From Roseiarcus sp963787135 (GTDB lineage Bacteria; Pseudomonadota; Alphaproteobacteria; Rhizobiales; Beijerinckiaceae): a stretch of 64,000 nucleotides of DNA. The translations under genes were made by a program, and so were the position numbers. Numbering within the stretch: the stretch's first letter is position 1; every line of letters starts with the position of its first letter. The notes beneath the pieces are model-generated. The model had not been told where the DNA came from. It saw nothing but the letters and a program-made list of their open reading frames with translations, and searched no databases. Below are positions 43,812 to 52,848 of this stretch, piece by piece. The stretch covers positions 8,453 to 72,452 of the forward strand of contig CAWBBW010000020.1 of assembly GCA_963787135.1 (NCBI GenBank). The letters run 5' to 3'.

Positions 43812-44705
43812 TCAGTACCGCCAACGTTGCGCCGTGCGGACGAGAAAGTCGCGGAACGCCTGGACGCGCGCGACGTTCTTCAGTTCCTCGGCATAGACCA
43901 GAAAGCAATCCATTTCCGGCATGTCGGCCTGCGGCAGCAGGCGGACGAGCCCCGACTCGGGCGCAACCACGTAGTCGGGCAGGACGGCGATGCCGACCCC
44001 GTTCTCCACCGCCCGCGTCATCGCGGCGAGGTTGTTGACCGAGATTTGGGGCTCGCGCGGGTTCTTCGGGTCCCGGCCCAAGGTGAGCAGCGAGTTGAGA
44101 TCGTAGAGCAGATGGGTCGCAGTCGGCGCGCCGAAGGCGACGAGATGATGGTGGTCGAGATCTTCGACCTTGCGCGGCTGCGGGCGGCGCCTGAGGTAGT
44201 CGGCCGACGCATAGGCATGGAAGTGCACGGTGAAGAGCCGGCGCCGGATGAGGTCCGGCTGCATCGGCTCGCGCAAGCGGAGCGCGACGTCCGCCTCGCG
44301 CATCGCGAGGTCAAGATCGTCGTCCGACAGCAGAAGTTGCAGTTTGACCTCCGGATAAAGCTCGACGAATTCGCCGAGCCTGGGCGCGAGCCAGTTCGCT
44401 CCGAGGCCGAGTGTGGTCGTGACCCTGAGCTCCCCGTGCGGCTTCTCCCGGCTGTCGATGAGCCGGCTCCTGACCGCGTCGAGCTTGAGAACCACGTCGC
44501 GCACGGCGCCGAGCAGCATCTCGCCCTGCTCGGTCAGGATGAGACCGCGCGCATGGCGATGAAAAAGCGGCGCGCCGAGGTCGGCTTCCAGCGCTCCGAC
44601 CTGGCGGCTGATCGCCGACTGGCTCAAGCCCAGTGTTTCGCCGGCGTGGGTGAACGACCCGGCGTCGGCGGCGGCCTGAAAAATGCGCAGCTTGTCCCAG
44701 TCCAT
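43812..44705 (-). CDS. LysR-family transcriptional regulator
   Basis: The 297-aa protein begins MDWDKLRIFQAAADAGSFTH, with a winged helix-turn-helix (LGLSQSAISRQVGALEADLG) and a LysR substrate domain at 90-295. The same-strand MFS gene follows at 19 bases, suggesting co-transcription. The effector is unknown. This subgroup (DKLRIFQAAADAGSFT) resembles regulators found near trxB in Hyphomicrobiales. Confidence 0.93.
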   Translation of the reverse strand: MDWDKLRIFQAAADAGSFTHAGETLGLSQSAISRQVGALEADLGAPLFHRHARGLILTEQGEMLLGAVRDVVLKLDAVRSRLIDSREKPHGELRVTTTLGLGANWLAPRLGEFVELYPEVKLQLLLSDDDLDLAMREADVALRLREPMQPDLIRRRLFTVHFHAYASADYLRRRPQPRKVEDLDHHHLVAFGAPTATHLLYDLNSLLTLGRDPKNPREPQISVNNLAAMTRAVENGVGIAVLPDYVVAPESGLVRLLPQADMPEMDCFLVYAEELKNVARVQAFRDFLVRTAQRWRY

Positions 44706-44789
44706 GAACGTTCCCTTGACCCCGTCGGCTCCTGGCTTCGCCGCTGATCGCTGCGGCGTTCGACGCCCAAGCCTACCTGACGCCCGTAA

Positions 44790-45761
44790 TTATTCCGCCG
44801 CTTCCCGCGCGTGTTCCTGCGTGGCGAGAAAGCGCTCGGCCTCGAGCGCCGCCATGCAGCCGAGTCCTGCCGCGGTCACCGCCTGGCGGAACACGTCGTC
44901 GGCGACGTCGCCAGCGGCGAACACCCCCTCGACGCTGGTCTCCGTCGAGCCGGGCGTCGTCTGAACGTAACCATTCGGCTTCAACAGAAGCTGCCCGCGC
45001 ACGAGTTCGGTCGCGGGCTCATGCCCGATCGCGACGAACACGCCGTCGACAGCCAGATCGTCGAGCGCGCCGGTGAGGACGTTCTTGATCCTCACGCCCG
45101 TGACCGTACACGGCGTTTCTGCGCCCAGGACTTCCTCGACCACGCTATTCCAGACGACCTTCACATTATGCCGCGCCGTCAGGCGTTCGCTGAGGATTTT
45201 CTCGGCGCGGAACGAGCCGCGGCGGTGCACGACCGTAACCTTCGATGCGATATTGGAGAGATAGAGCGCCTCCTCCACCGCCGAATTGCCTCCGCCGACC
45301 ACGACGACGGATTTGCCGCGGAAGAAGAAGCCGTCGCAGGTCGCGCAGGCGGAGACGCCGAAGCCCTTGAACGCATGCTCGCTCGGCAGGTCCAGCCACT
45401 TGGCCTTGGCGCCTGTCGCCAGGATGATCGCATCCGCGGCGATCGTGCGGCCGCTGTCGCAGCGGATGATGAACGGACGGCTCTTCAATTCGAGCGCGAC
45501 GACCCATTCGCTTTCGATGCGCGCGCCCACATGCTCGGCTTGCGCCTGCATCTGCTCCATCAGCCAGGGGCCCTGGATTGGCTTGGCGAAGCCGGGATAG
45601 TTCTCGACGTCGGTCGTGACCATCAGCTGTCCGCCCGGCTCGAAGCCCGACAGCAGAAGCGGCTTCATCAGTGCGCGCGCGGCATAGATCGCGGCCGTAT
45701 AGCCCGCCGGCCCGGAACCGATGATGACAACGCGCTCGTGCGCGACATGGGACGAAGTCAC
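44790..45761 (-). CDS. trxB: Thioredoxin-disulfide reductase
   Basis: TrxB reduces thioredoxin with NADPH through FAD. The 323-aa protein is full length, with FAD motif IIGSGPAGYTAAIYAARA, NADPH motif VVGGGNSAVEEA, redox-active cysteines Cys139 and Cys142 in SACATCDGFFF, and the C-terminal FAD-binding GVFAAGDVADDVFRQAVTAA. The ATG at 45761 is preceded by AGAAGGGGTT-like purines. It precedes the LysR gene on the same strand with 84 bases between. Confidence 0.96.
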   Translation of the reverse strand: MTSSHVAHERVVIIGSGPAGYTAAIYAARALMKPLLLSGFEPGGQLMVTTDVENYPGFAKPIQGPWLMEQMQAQAEHVGARIESEWVVALELKSRPFIIRCDSGRTIAADAIILATGAKAKWLDLPSEHAFKGFGVSACATCDGFFFRGKSVVVVGGGNSAVEEALYLSNIASKVTVVHRRGSFRAEKILSERLTARHNVKVVWNSVVEEVLGAETPCTVTGVRIKNVLTGALDDLAVDGVFVAIGHEPATELVRGQLLLKPNGYVQTTPGSTETSVEGVFAAGDVADDVFRQAVTAAGLGCMAALEAERFLATQEHAREAAE

Positions 45762-45908
45762 GAAAAAACCCCTTCTCGAGATATTGCAGCCTGCGGCCCA
45801 CGCAGGCGTCTGCTTTCAAGCCTTATATGGGGGGCGCGGTTGCGCTACAACGGCGGCGGGGAGGGGGCGGCGCGAATGGCGGCAGGCTCCCGGCCCAGGG
45901 AGACGTCC

Positions 45909-46511
45909 ATGCTCGTCCTTCGCAGCGCCGCGGCCTCGCCCTTCGCCCGCAAGGTGCGGATCGTGGCGTCGGCGCTGGTCCTCGACGACCGGATCGAGAT
46001 CCTGGCCGCCGACACCAGCGACCCCGAGGATTCGCTGCGGCGCGAAAATCCGCTCGGCAAGATTCCGGCGCTGATCCTGGAGAATGGCGAGACGGTCTTC
46101 GACAGCGCCGTCATCGTCGAATATCTCGATTGGCTGGCTGGCGGCGGAAAGGTGATCCCATCCGAGCCGCAGGGGCGCTTCCGCACCCTGACCCGGCAGT
46201 CGCTGGCGGATGGCATCTGCGACGCGGCGGTGCTGCTCCGCTACGAAAACCTGTGGCGCGAGCCGCCGCAGCGTTCGGCGAAGTGGATCGCCTACCAGAA
46301 CGAGAAGATCGCCCGCGCGCTTGCCGCGTTCGAGGCCGAGCCGCCCGAGGAATTGAGCGACGCCGGGACGATCGCGCTGGCCTGTGCGCTGGGCTACCTC
46401 GATGCGCGGTTCGAAGGCGCCTGGCGCGCGGACCATCCGCGGCTTGTCGCCTGGCTCGATGTTTTCTCCGACGCCACGCCGAGCTTCGAAGCCACCCGCT
46501 TCCGGGGGTGA
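45909..46511 (+). CDS. Glutathione S-transferase family protein
   Basis: The 200-aa protein has a thioredoxin-like N-terminal domain (SAAASPFARKVRIVA with the catalytic Ser/Cys region, NPLGKIPALILENGETVFDS) and an all-helical C-terminal domain (FDSAVIVEYLDW, ACALGYLDARF). It resembles the YibF-like branch. The role is probably detoxification or redox. The start is ATG 45909; a longer frame to 44811 is only the shadow of trxB. It is divergent from trxB with about 150 bases between starts. Confidence 0.9.
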   Translation: MLVLRSAAASPFARKVRIVASALVLDDRIEILAADTSDPEDSLRRENPLGKIPALILENGETVFDSAVIVEYLDWLAGGGKVIPSEPQGRFRTLTRQSLADGICDAAVLLRYENLWREPPQRSAKWIAYQNEKIARALAAFEAEPPEELSDAGTIALACALGYLDARFEGAWRADHPRLVAWLDVFSDATPSFEATRFRG

Positions 46512-46534
46512 ACCTCCGGACTCCCTGGTTTGGT

Positions 46535-47158
46535 CTATGACCCTTTTTTCTCCGGGGCGAGACCCCTCAGAAACATCCGCGTTACGCGCTGCGCGTGTTC
46601 CTTGATCATCTTGTCGGTTAGCTGGTCGAGCATTCCCGTGCCGAGCCGCAGGCTCCACTCACCCTGCGCCATCGCGACGAACAGCGAGACGATCTCGAAC
46701 GGATCGTCGTCAAACGCGATGGCGCCCTCCGCGCGGCAACGCAGGATGTAGTCCACGAATTTCTTACGTTCCTCGGCGATAGTCTGGCCCAACAGCCGCG
46801 AGGCACTATCTCCGGGCTCGCCGGGTCCCATCGCGTCGCTCAGCGGCGCCATCGCGAGCATGAAACGGATCGTGTCCTCAGCGATGATCGGCAGCACGTT
46901 ACTCGGCGACGGATCCTGTTCGGCCGCGGCGACCACGCGGCTCGCCATCCCGTCGAGGCGCGACGCGAACAACGTGTTGAGCAGCGTCTCCTTGTTGTCG
47001 AACCACGCGTAGAGCGTTTCCTTCGATGCGCGCGCGCGTCGCGCGATCGCCTCCATGCTTGCGCCTGCATAGCCTTTCTTCGAGAACTCCAGAAAAGCGG
47101 CGTCGAGGATTTCCTTCCGCCGCTCGTCTTTGTCCGGCTTTTCGACGGTTGCGCTCAT
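46535..47158 (-). CDS. TetR/AcrR-family transcriptional regulator
   Basis: The 207-aa repressor has the N-terminal helix-turn-helix KKGYAGASMEAIARRARASK with ETLYAWFDNKETLL, and a C-terminal TetR_C-type ligand/dimer domain. A clean 14-bp palindrome lies 70 bases upstream in the intergenic region shared with the divergent acyltransferase gene. Ligand unknown. The stop lies 23 bases from the convergent GST gene. Confidence 0.93.
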   Translation of the reverse strand: MSATVEKPDKDERRKEILDAAFLEFSKKGYAGASMEAIARRARASKETLYAWFDNKETLLNTLFASRLDGMASRVVAAAEQDPSPSNVLPIIAEDTIRFMLAMAPLSDAMGPGEPGDSASRLLGQTIAEERKKFVDYILRCRAEGAIAFDDDPFEIVSLFVAMAQGEWSLRLGTGMLDQLTDKMIKEHAQRVTRMFLRGLAPEKKGS

Positions 47159-47226
47159 CGTTCCCTGTTACCGGCGCCGATCGGGTTGGTGAGCCTCTTG
47201 CGCGCCGGAGAAAATCGTGCCATAGA

Positions 47227-47240
47227 GTACCGAACGGTAC
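47227..47240. promoter_or_regulatory. Palindromic operator, probably for the adjacent TetR protein
   Basis: GTACCGAACGGTAC is a perfect 14-base palindrome, and a third half-site (ggtac) follows directly to 47245. It lies between the TetR start (47158) and the acyltransferase start (47477), where an autoregulatory TetR site is expected. Confidence 0.6.
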
Positions 47241-47476
47241 GGTACAGACAGCCGGAAGTCAAGGCCACAAACCCAAGCAGGAGCCGATACGATGAAGCCC
47301 CGCGAAGGTCGATCCAATCCCGCAAGAGCCGCAGCCCGGGGCATGGGCGCGTCAAATGTTCTCTACGATATCGTCCAGCCGCTGCGGGGATACGCGATCT
47401 CTCGCCACCCTGCCGATGAGGCGGGGCAAACAGCAGAGACCGCGCTCGCGCGTTCGGCGCGGCGGGAGCCGGGCCC

Positions 47477-48751
47477 GTGAGTCCCTCGGCGGCGCCGATC
47501 GCCGACGCCGGCGTTGACCGGCCGGTACGGGCGGTCTTCACCGCGATCACGGGCCGACCGCATGCGCAGGCGGCGACAAGCCGCGATGTAGCGCTCGACT
47601 ATCTGCGTGCGTTCGTCACGGTACTGGTGGTGGCGCATCACTCGGTGCTCGCCTATGCGCGCATCAGCCCCAACGTGGCGCCCCGCAGTCCGCTCCATCC
47701 CTGGCTCGCAGGCATCCCGATCGTCGACCGGCATGGCCTGATCGCCTTCGACCTGTTCGCGCTCTTCAACGACACCTTCTTCATGTCGCTGATGTTCCTG
47801 CTGTCAGGGCTGTTCGTCGGGCCGAGCCTGGCGCGCAAAGGCGCCGCAGGCTTCCTGCGTGACCGCGGCTTGCGTCTCGGGGCGCCGTTCTTCGTCGTGG
47901 CGCTCATGGCGCCGCTCGCCTACTATCCCGCCTTTCGGGTGACAGCGGCCGATCCGGGCGCGCTCGCTTTCTGGCGCGAATGGCTGTCGCTTGGGACCTG
48001 GCCGAGCGGCCCGCTATGGTTCGTCGCAGTGCTGCTTGGGTTCGACGTCATCGCGGTTGCGCTCTACAAGTTCGCTCCTTCCCTGATCGAGTGGCTCGGT
48101 TGGCTCGCGTCGGGTGGCCGTCAGCGTCCGACGGCACTGTTTGTGGCCTTCATGCTCGTCTCGGCTGCCGTCTATTTGCCGCTGAGGGCCGTGTTCGGGC
48201 CCGAGAGCTGGGCGGCCTTCGGCCCGTTTTCCGTGCAAAGCAGCCGCGTCCTTCACTATCTGGTTTACTTCCTGGCGGGCGTCGCCATCGGCGAGTGCGG
48301 GATTGGCCATAGCCTGCTTGCGCCCGACGGCCGCCTGGTACGGCGCTGGTTCCGCTGGGCCCGGAACGCCCTCGTGCTCTGCCTCGTCTACGTGGTCATG
48401 CTCGGCTGGCTGGCGCCGGACCGGCCCGCGGGCGGTTTGGGGCCGCTCGAGCGGCAGCTAATCCTCGGGCTTGGCTTCGTGCTATGCTGCGGAGCGATCT
48501 CGTTTGCCATGCTGGCGGTCTTCCAGCGGTTCGCCAACACCCCCAGTCCCGCGCTGACCAGCCTCAGCCGCAACGCGTACGGGATCTATTTGCTCCACTA
48601 CGGCTTCGTCATGTGGCTGCAATATGCGCTGTTGCCGGCAGCGATCCCGGCGGCCGCCAAGGCCGCCGTCGTGCTCACTGTCACGCTCGCGGCAAGCTGG
48701 ACGGCGACCGCCGGCCTGCGGCGCATTCCGGCCGTCGACAGAGTAATCTAG
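47477..48751 (+). CDS. Acyltransferase 3-family membrane protein
   Basis: The 424-aa integral membrane protein has about ten helices. The family catalytic region is near its start (LDYLRAFVTVLVVAHHSVLA, with the conserved His), and the C-terminus carries NAYGIYLLHYGFVMWLQY. Such enzymes transfer acyl groups to surface glycans, lipids or small molecules; the substrate is unknown. The start is GTG 47477. The TetR gene is divergent and probably controls it. Confidence 0.87.
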   Translation: MSPSAAPIADAGVDRPVRAVFTAITGRPHAQAATSRDVALDYLRAFVTVLVVAHHSVLAYARISPNVAPRSPLHPWLAGIPIVDRHGLIAFDLFALFNDTFFMSLMFLLSGLFVGPSLARKGAAGFLRDRGLRLGAPFFVVALMAPLAYYPAFRVTAADPGALAFWREWLSLGTWPSGPLWFVAVLLGFDVIAVALYKFAPSLIEWLGWLASGGRQRPTALFVAFMLVSAAVYLPLRAVFGPESWAAFGPFSVQSSRVLHYLVYFLAGVAIGECGIGHSLLAPDGRLVRRWFRWARNALVLCLVYVVMLGWLAPDRPAGGLGPLERQLILGLGFVLCCGAISFAMLAVFQRFANTPSPALTSLSRNAYGIYLLHYGFVMWLQYALLPAAIPAAAKAAVVLTVTLAASWTATAGLRRIPAVDRVI

Positions 48752-48763
48752 GTTCGTCTGACA

Positions 48764-48868
48764 GGGGTGGCGCGGCTCTGGCGCCTGAGCCCGGAAAACG
48801 CGCCGCTGACCGGACAAATTCTCTTTGTCGACGGCGCTCTTGAATGTCTGGCTCGCAGACGACACTGA
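48764..48868 (+). pseudogene. C-terminal remnant of a short-chain dehydrogenase
   Basis: The frame reads SPENAPLTGQILFVDGALEC, the standard end of an SDR protein, and stops at 48868. No upstream part is present because the acyltransferase stops just before it. The rest of 48752-49229 holds no supportable gene, only short frames, so the area is degraded. Confidence 0.55.
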
Positions 48869-49146
48869 TGCTGAGCAGCGCCTGCTGCCGGCTGACCAAG
48901 TTCGCCGCATACGCTCGCGCGCATGGCGCGAGAAGAAGCCGGGAGTTCGCGGTCAACTTCATCCTGCCGATTTCTCATTTTCAACTTCATCAGCCCAAGT
49001 CGCGGCGCGGTCGAGGCGCTGATGATCGCTTCGACGCCGAGGCCACCCGATTTCAAGGGTGATTTCTTCCCGAACATGCGGGTCGGAAATTATCCCTGAG
49101 CGCCATCGACGGGCTCGATCGGCCTTGTCGGGCTCACCGAAGATCC

Positions 49147-49162
49147 TGTGACGCCGGTCACA
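49147..49162. promoter_or_regulatory. CRP/FNR-type binding site upstream of the phosphorylase-fold gene
   Basis: TGTGA (49147-49151) and TCACA (49158-49162), six bases apart, match the CRP consensus perfectly. The dyad extends one or two bases each side (cctgtgac/gtcacagg). It is 68 bases before the start at 49230. Confidence 0.5.
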
Positions 49163-49229
49163 GGCGCTCCCGTGGTTTTCTGCTACGCGGCCGTGTCGCG
49201 CGCGATCACGGACCGCAAAGGGGGGAGAC

Positions 49230-50319
49230 ATGCATACCGGCCACAATCCGAAGTTGCGCTTCGGCATCTCGCTCCGGGAAGCAGAGGGGTCCTCGTTCAG
49301 TCCCGGAATCGCCGACCGGTCCGCCGCTTCCGGTCGTGAAGTACAGCGCGGTCGGCAAGACGGCGCCAAGCCTGCCGACCACGCCGCGGGGGGGCCTGCC
49401 AAAGGCGACGGCAGTCGTGATGACGTGGGCGGATGCGGAATGGGCCGCACTGCAGCACGTCTTCTGCGCGGGCGGCTCCGCCATGCCCTATAGCGCGAGA
49501 TCGCGCAGCACATGGACGGGCTGGGAGGAATATTCGACGAACCTGAAATCCGGCGGGCCATCCGATTGGACGTACTGGGGTTACTACCGGCTGGTGGAAG
49601 TCAGCGGAAAACCCGTGCTGCTGTTCAAGTCGAACACGCATCTGGATTGGCCGGGCGCCGCCTACCTCGAGGCGCTGATCCAGCAACTGGTTGCGGATGC
49701 GCAGCCGGGGCTGATTCTGTCGATCGGCACCGCGGGCGGCGCCAAGCCCCAGGACCACATCGGGACGGTCCGGGCAGTCAGCGCGGGCACGCTCTACGAA
49801 GCCGCGCAACCGCCTGCGGGCTGGCCAGAATACAAAAGCCCGTGGAAGGCCAGCGATCAGGTGCTTCGGAACCCCCAATTCAAGCAGCTTCTATTTCCGA
49901 CGCCGACCAGGACAACCGACCTTCAAACGCTCTGCTCGCAATTCAACCGCCAGTACCGCACGAGTTACACGCTGTCGCAACTGGATCCGAACGGTTTGGC
50001 CTCTGGCGACGTTTGGCCGCAAATCGATGATCAGACCGGCGGAGGCGCTTCGCTCTTGACCACCTCCACCTTCGTGGTCGGAACGACGTCGGGAAACTAT
50101 CAGAACTACACATCGATCGAGATGGACGATGCCGTCATCGGCGAGGCGTGCGCCAGCAGCGGCACGCCGTTTGGTTTTGTGAGGAATATCTCCGACCCAG
50201 TGCAGAGCGCGGCGCTGCCGCCGAAAGTGCAAGGCGCCTGGGGCAGCGCACTCTACGACGCCTACGGGTTCTACACGAGCTACAACGGGGCTGTGGCCGC
50301 CTGGGCGATGCTGGCCTAG
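49230..50319 (+). pseudogene. Nucleoside-phosphorylase-fold (PNP_UDP) protein, probably frameshifted near its start
   Basis: ATG 49230 has an excellent ribosome site (ggggggag) and starts MHTGHNPKLRFGISLREAEG. About 55-60 bases on, around gaggggtcc (49285-49293), the frame changes and the long frame continues PESPTGPPLPVVKYSAVG to the stop at 50319. The body carries phosphorylase/MTA-SAH-nucleosidase features: GLILSIGTAGGAKPQDHIGT (phosphate/ribose loop), SIEMDDAVIGEACASSGTPF (ribose-binding Glu-Met-Asp) and VRNISDP. About 360 residues in total. A GTG at 49336 could start a shorter intact product. Substrate and role are unknown. Confidence 0.7.
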
Positions 50320-50407
50320 GCAATCAAACGTATCTTCCTCAGACTTCGCCTTGGGATGCCAGACCCAGTCGGCCCGCACCGATATAGAGTTGCGCGCCAA
50401 CGCCTCG

Positions 50408-50707
50408 TCAGACAAGGTCGAGCCGAACCTTGCGGCCAAGCATCTCGGCGGCGCGCTGGAGCGTGGCGAGGGTCACGTTTCCGTCGGTCGGGTCGAGGAG
50501 GCGGCCGATTTGGCTGCGGCTCGTGCCCATGCGTTCGGCAAGACGCTTACGCGAAAGCTTCTGCGCTTTCATCGCCTGCTCGATCTGCCACGCCAACACC
50601 TCTTTGATCGCGACGGCCTGAAACGTCTCACGCTTTCCCTGCTCGTCGAGAAACGCGTCGAGTGTCGTCAATCCCTTGGCGCTGCGCGGCTTCCTGGTCG
50701 TCGCCAT
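50408..50707 (-). CDS. HigA-like antitoxin (XRE helix-turn-helix)
   Basis: The 99-aa protein has a Cro/C1 helix-turn-helix in KAQKLSRKRLAERMGTSRSQ with IGRLLDPTDGNVTLATLQRA, and a short N-terminal toxin-contact part. It lies nine bases after the RelE-like toxin gene on the same strand, the toxin-first order typical of HigBA. It presumably neutralises the toxin and represses the operon. Confidence 0.88.
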   Translation of the reverse strand: MATTRKPRSAKGLTTLDAFLDEQGKRETFQAVAIKEVLAWQIEQAMKAQKLSRKRLAERMGTSRSQIGRLLDPTDGNVTLATLQRAAEMLGRKVRLDLV

Positions 50708-50716
50708 TGTCGCCTC

Positions 50717-51064
50717 CTAGTTGAATTCTCGTTTGCGCTTGCGCGCGAGCTCGAGGTCGGCGGCGGGCGTTGCCTGGGTTTTCTTGATTATCCCATGCAA
50801 CGCAACAATCCGATCCTCGGCAAAGCAAAAGAACACCCGCGCGATCCGGCTGCCGGTCAACCCGCTCCGCACTTCCCAAAGCCCATCGCCCAAGGGCCGG
50901 CACAAGGGCATTCCGACCGGCCAGCGAAACTGCACGCGCATGAGATCCTGGCCGACGATGTTGCGGTCCTCGTCATTCAAGTCGCGTAACCAGTTCCTCA
51001 CCACCTCGACGCCGGCGGCCGTCCGATAGAACACCACAGGAATCTTGCGCGCCGGCTCCTTCAT
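50717..51064 (-). CDS. RelE/HigB-like toxin (phage-derived Gp49-like family)
   Basis: The protein of about 115 residues (from ATG 51064) belongs to the PF05973 toxin family of ribosome-dependent mRNA interferases. Visible features are NWLRDLNDEDRNIVGQDLMR, PLGDGLWEVRSGLTGSRIAR, VFFCFAEDRIVALHGIIKKT and a basic tail ELARKRKREF. ATG codons at 51085 and 51112 are alternative starts; none has a good ribosome site. Paired with the XRE antitoxin directly downstream. Confidence 0.88.
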   Translation of the reverse strand: MKEPARKIPVVFYRTAAGVEVVRNWLRDLNDEDRNIVGQDLMRVQFRWPVGMPLCRPLGDGLWEVRSGLTGSRIARVFFCFAEDRIVALHGIIKKTQATPAADLELARKRKREFN

Positions 51065-51070
51065 GCTGTC

Positions 51071-51098
51071 CCATATAATGGCCATGTACCATATAATG
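51071..51098 (-). promoter_or_regulatory. Direct-repeat operator/promoter of the toxin-antitoxin pair
   Basis: CCATATAATG occurs at 51071-51080 and again at 51089-51098, 18 bases apart and so nearly on the same side of the helix. On the coding strand the repeat reads cattatatgg, which could include a -10. Repeats like this commonly bind the antitoxin. Confidence 0.5.
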
Positions 51099-51229
51099 TC
51101 CAGACATGGCAACTATAATCGGCCTATTCCAGGCCCTCACTCGGTCGGTCGAACGCCGTTATCCGCTTTCGAAGTCTGATCGGCAGAGCGCGCTGGGGTG
51201 CCGGCCGCTCCGCAAGCAGAGGAGGCGCC

Positions 51230-51484
51230 TCAATCGGCAGTCGGCAGGCGGCGCATCACGAACTCGATCTCGTCGTCGGCGAGCTCCCGCCACGATTCGA
51301 TCTCGGTCATGTAGGCTGCCTTGGGAAAGCGCTCGAAGAATTCCCGCGCCTTCGCCCGCGCCTCGTCACGCGGCAGGCGGAAGGTCTCCCGCCGCCAGGC
51401 GCTCTCTGCGGCGGCTGCTCGCCGCTCGCGACGCTGCGCGGCGCGCTCTGCCACATCGACCGGCTTCTTGGTCTGGATCGCCAT
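51230..51484 (-). CDS. Small conserved-type hypothetical protein
   Basis: The 84-aa soluble, highly charged protein starts MAIQTKKPVDVAERAAQRRE and continues with EARAKAREFFERFPKAAYMT and EIESWRELADDEIEFVMRRL. It is predicted all-helical. The clean end and the AGGAGAGG ribosome site just upstream of ATG 51484 support translation. The size and placement near a toxin-antitoxin pair would suit an antitoxin-type protein, but no toxin partner adjoins it. Family not recognised. Confidence 0.6.
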   Translation of the reverse strand: MAIQTKKPVDVAERAAQRRERRAAAAESAWRRETFRLPRDEARAKAREFFERFPKAAYMTEIESWRELADDEIEFVMRRLPTAD

Positions 51485-51507
51485 CGCGGCCTCTCCTGTC
51501 GTGGAGG

Positions 51508-52488
51508 CTAGCGCGATTTCGGGCCCAAGGGGAGTCGGGAATCGCGCGACCCAGCGGTAGGGTTATCGAATTTGCGAGCGAGCGCGCGAGGCAGGCGGCC
51601 GTCGATGAACGCGAGGCCGAGCGCGATCAGCGCGAAGCCGAGCAACGGCCGTCCCGCCAGTCGCTCGTGCAGGAAAAACGCGCCCAGGATCACCGAGGTC
51701 GCCGGAACCAGCAACGTCACCAGCAGCACATTGGTCGCGCCTGCGCCGGCAAGGATGCGGAAATAGACGACATAAGCGAGCGCGGTCGAAAAGGCGGCGA
51801 TCGTCAGCACCGCCGCAATCGTCGCCGCGCTCGGCGCCGGCAGCGTCCACGGCCGGTCGATGAAGAGGGCGAGCGGCGCGAGATAGAGGGTCGCGGCGGT
51901 CACCTGGCCCGTGGCGACGTCGATCGGCCGCAGCCCGAGAGCGCGCACGCGGCGGGCGAAAATCGCCGAGAGCGCATAGGCGAGTGCCGCGGCGAGCACG
52001 GCGAACTCGGCCCACACGTTGGCGTCGGCGCCGGTCAGGAGGTCCGGGCCGATGAGCCATGCAACGCCCGCGAGCCCCGCGACCGTTCCGAAGACTTTGA
52101 GGCCGCTGAGCTTCTCCTCCGCGGTCAAGACATGCGCGGCGAGGACGGAGAAGAGCGGCGTCGCCGCATTGAGGATCGAGGCGAGCCCGCTCGGCAAATG
52201 CGTCTGGCCCCAGGCGATCAGCGCGAAGGGGAGCGCGCAGTTGCCAAAGCCGAGCACCGCCACTGTGGCGACCGCCCTTACGCTTCTGGGAAGCGCGACG
52301 CCGAGAAACGGCGCGCTCGCCCAGAGCAGCGCCGCCGCGAGGCCGACCCGCAGCGTGACCAGCGTCAGCGGCGGCAGTTCTTTGACCGCGACCCCGATCA
52401 GAAAGAACGATCCGCCCCACAGCAGCGAGAGCAAACCCAACAATGCCCATTCGCGCGAGGTCATCGCACGCTGCGCCGCAACGGTCAT
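51508..52488 (-). CDS. DMT-superfamily transporter (EamA domains)
   Basis: The 326-aa inner-membrane protein has ten helices in two EamA repeats (LSLLWGGSFFLIGVAVKELP in helix 1, APFLGVALPRS after helix 3, LVPATSVILGAFFLHERLAG at the end of repeat two). It resembles the RhaT/YdcZ-like amino-acid or metabolite exporters. I start at ATG 52488 (MTVAAQRAMTSREWALL); the frame runs to 52680 without family sequence. The stretch 52489-52848 behind it holds no gene, only AT-rich sequence around 52620-52730. Confidence 0.9.
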   Translation of the reverse strand: MTVAAQRAMTSREWALLGLLSLLWGGSFFLIGVAVKELPPLTLVTLRVGLAAALLWASAPFLGVALPRSVRAVATVAVLGFGNCALPFALIAWGQTHLPSGLASILNAATPLFSVLAAHVLTAEEKLSGLKVFGTVAGLAGVAWLIGPDLLTGADANVWAEFAVLAAALAYALSAIFARRVRALGLRPIDVATGQVTAATLYLAPLALFIDRPWTLPAPSAATIAAVLTIAAFSTALAYVVYFRILAGAGATNVLLVTLLVPATSVILGAFFLHERLAGRPLLGFALIALGLAFIDGRLPRALARKFDNPTAGSRDSRLPLGPKSR

Positions 52489-52848
52489 GGCAGGCCTCCG
52501 AAGGTTGGCGTCGAGCGCCGGCCTACCATCGCGCTTTGCCCAAGTCCGCCCGATTGCTGCGGCGGGGGAGCTTGGGCCGATTAACTGTAACGAGTGAATG
52601 CTATCGAGCTCAGTCGATAAAATCTTTGTGATAATCCGAATCCGCGATATGATTGGACAACCGCGATGGCATCGGAGCAATCGAAGCGCGGTGGAATAAT
52701 AACCTAATCATGTACGTTATTAATGCCAGACGAGGAGAGGGTCGGGCGGCGCGGAAAAGGCGCCGCAAGCTTTTGAAATCGCATGAAATGGGAATGAAAA
52801 TGGCGCCCCTGTACGGCGGCGACCTCCGCGGGCTAAATCGATCGGGGT

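Noticed and set aside
44811..46511. 566-codon plus-strand frame across the trxB locus
   Set aside because: Only the last 200 codons (from 45909) have family sequence (GST). The rest is the antisense shadow of trxB.
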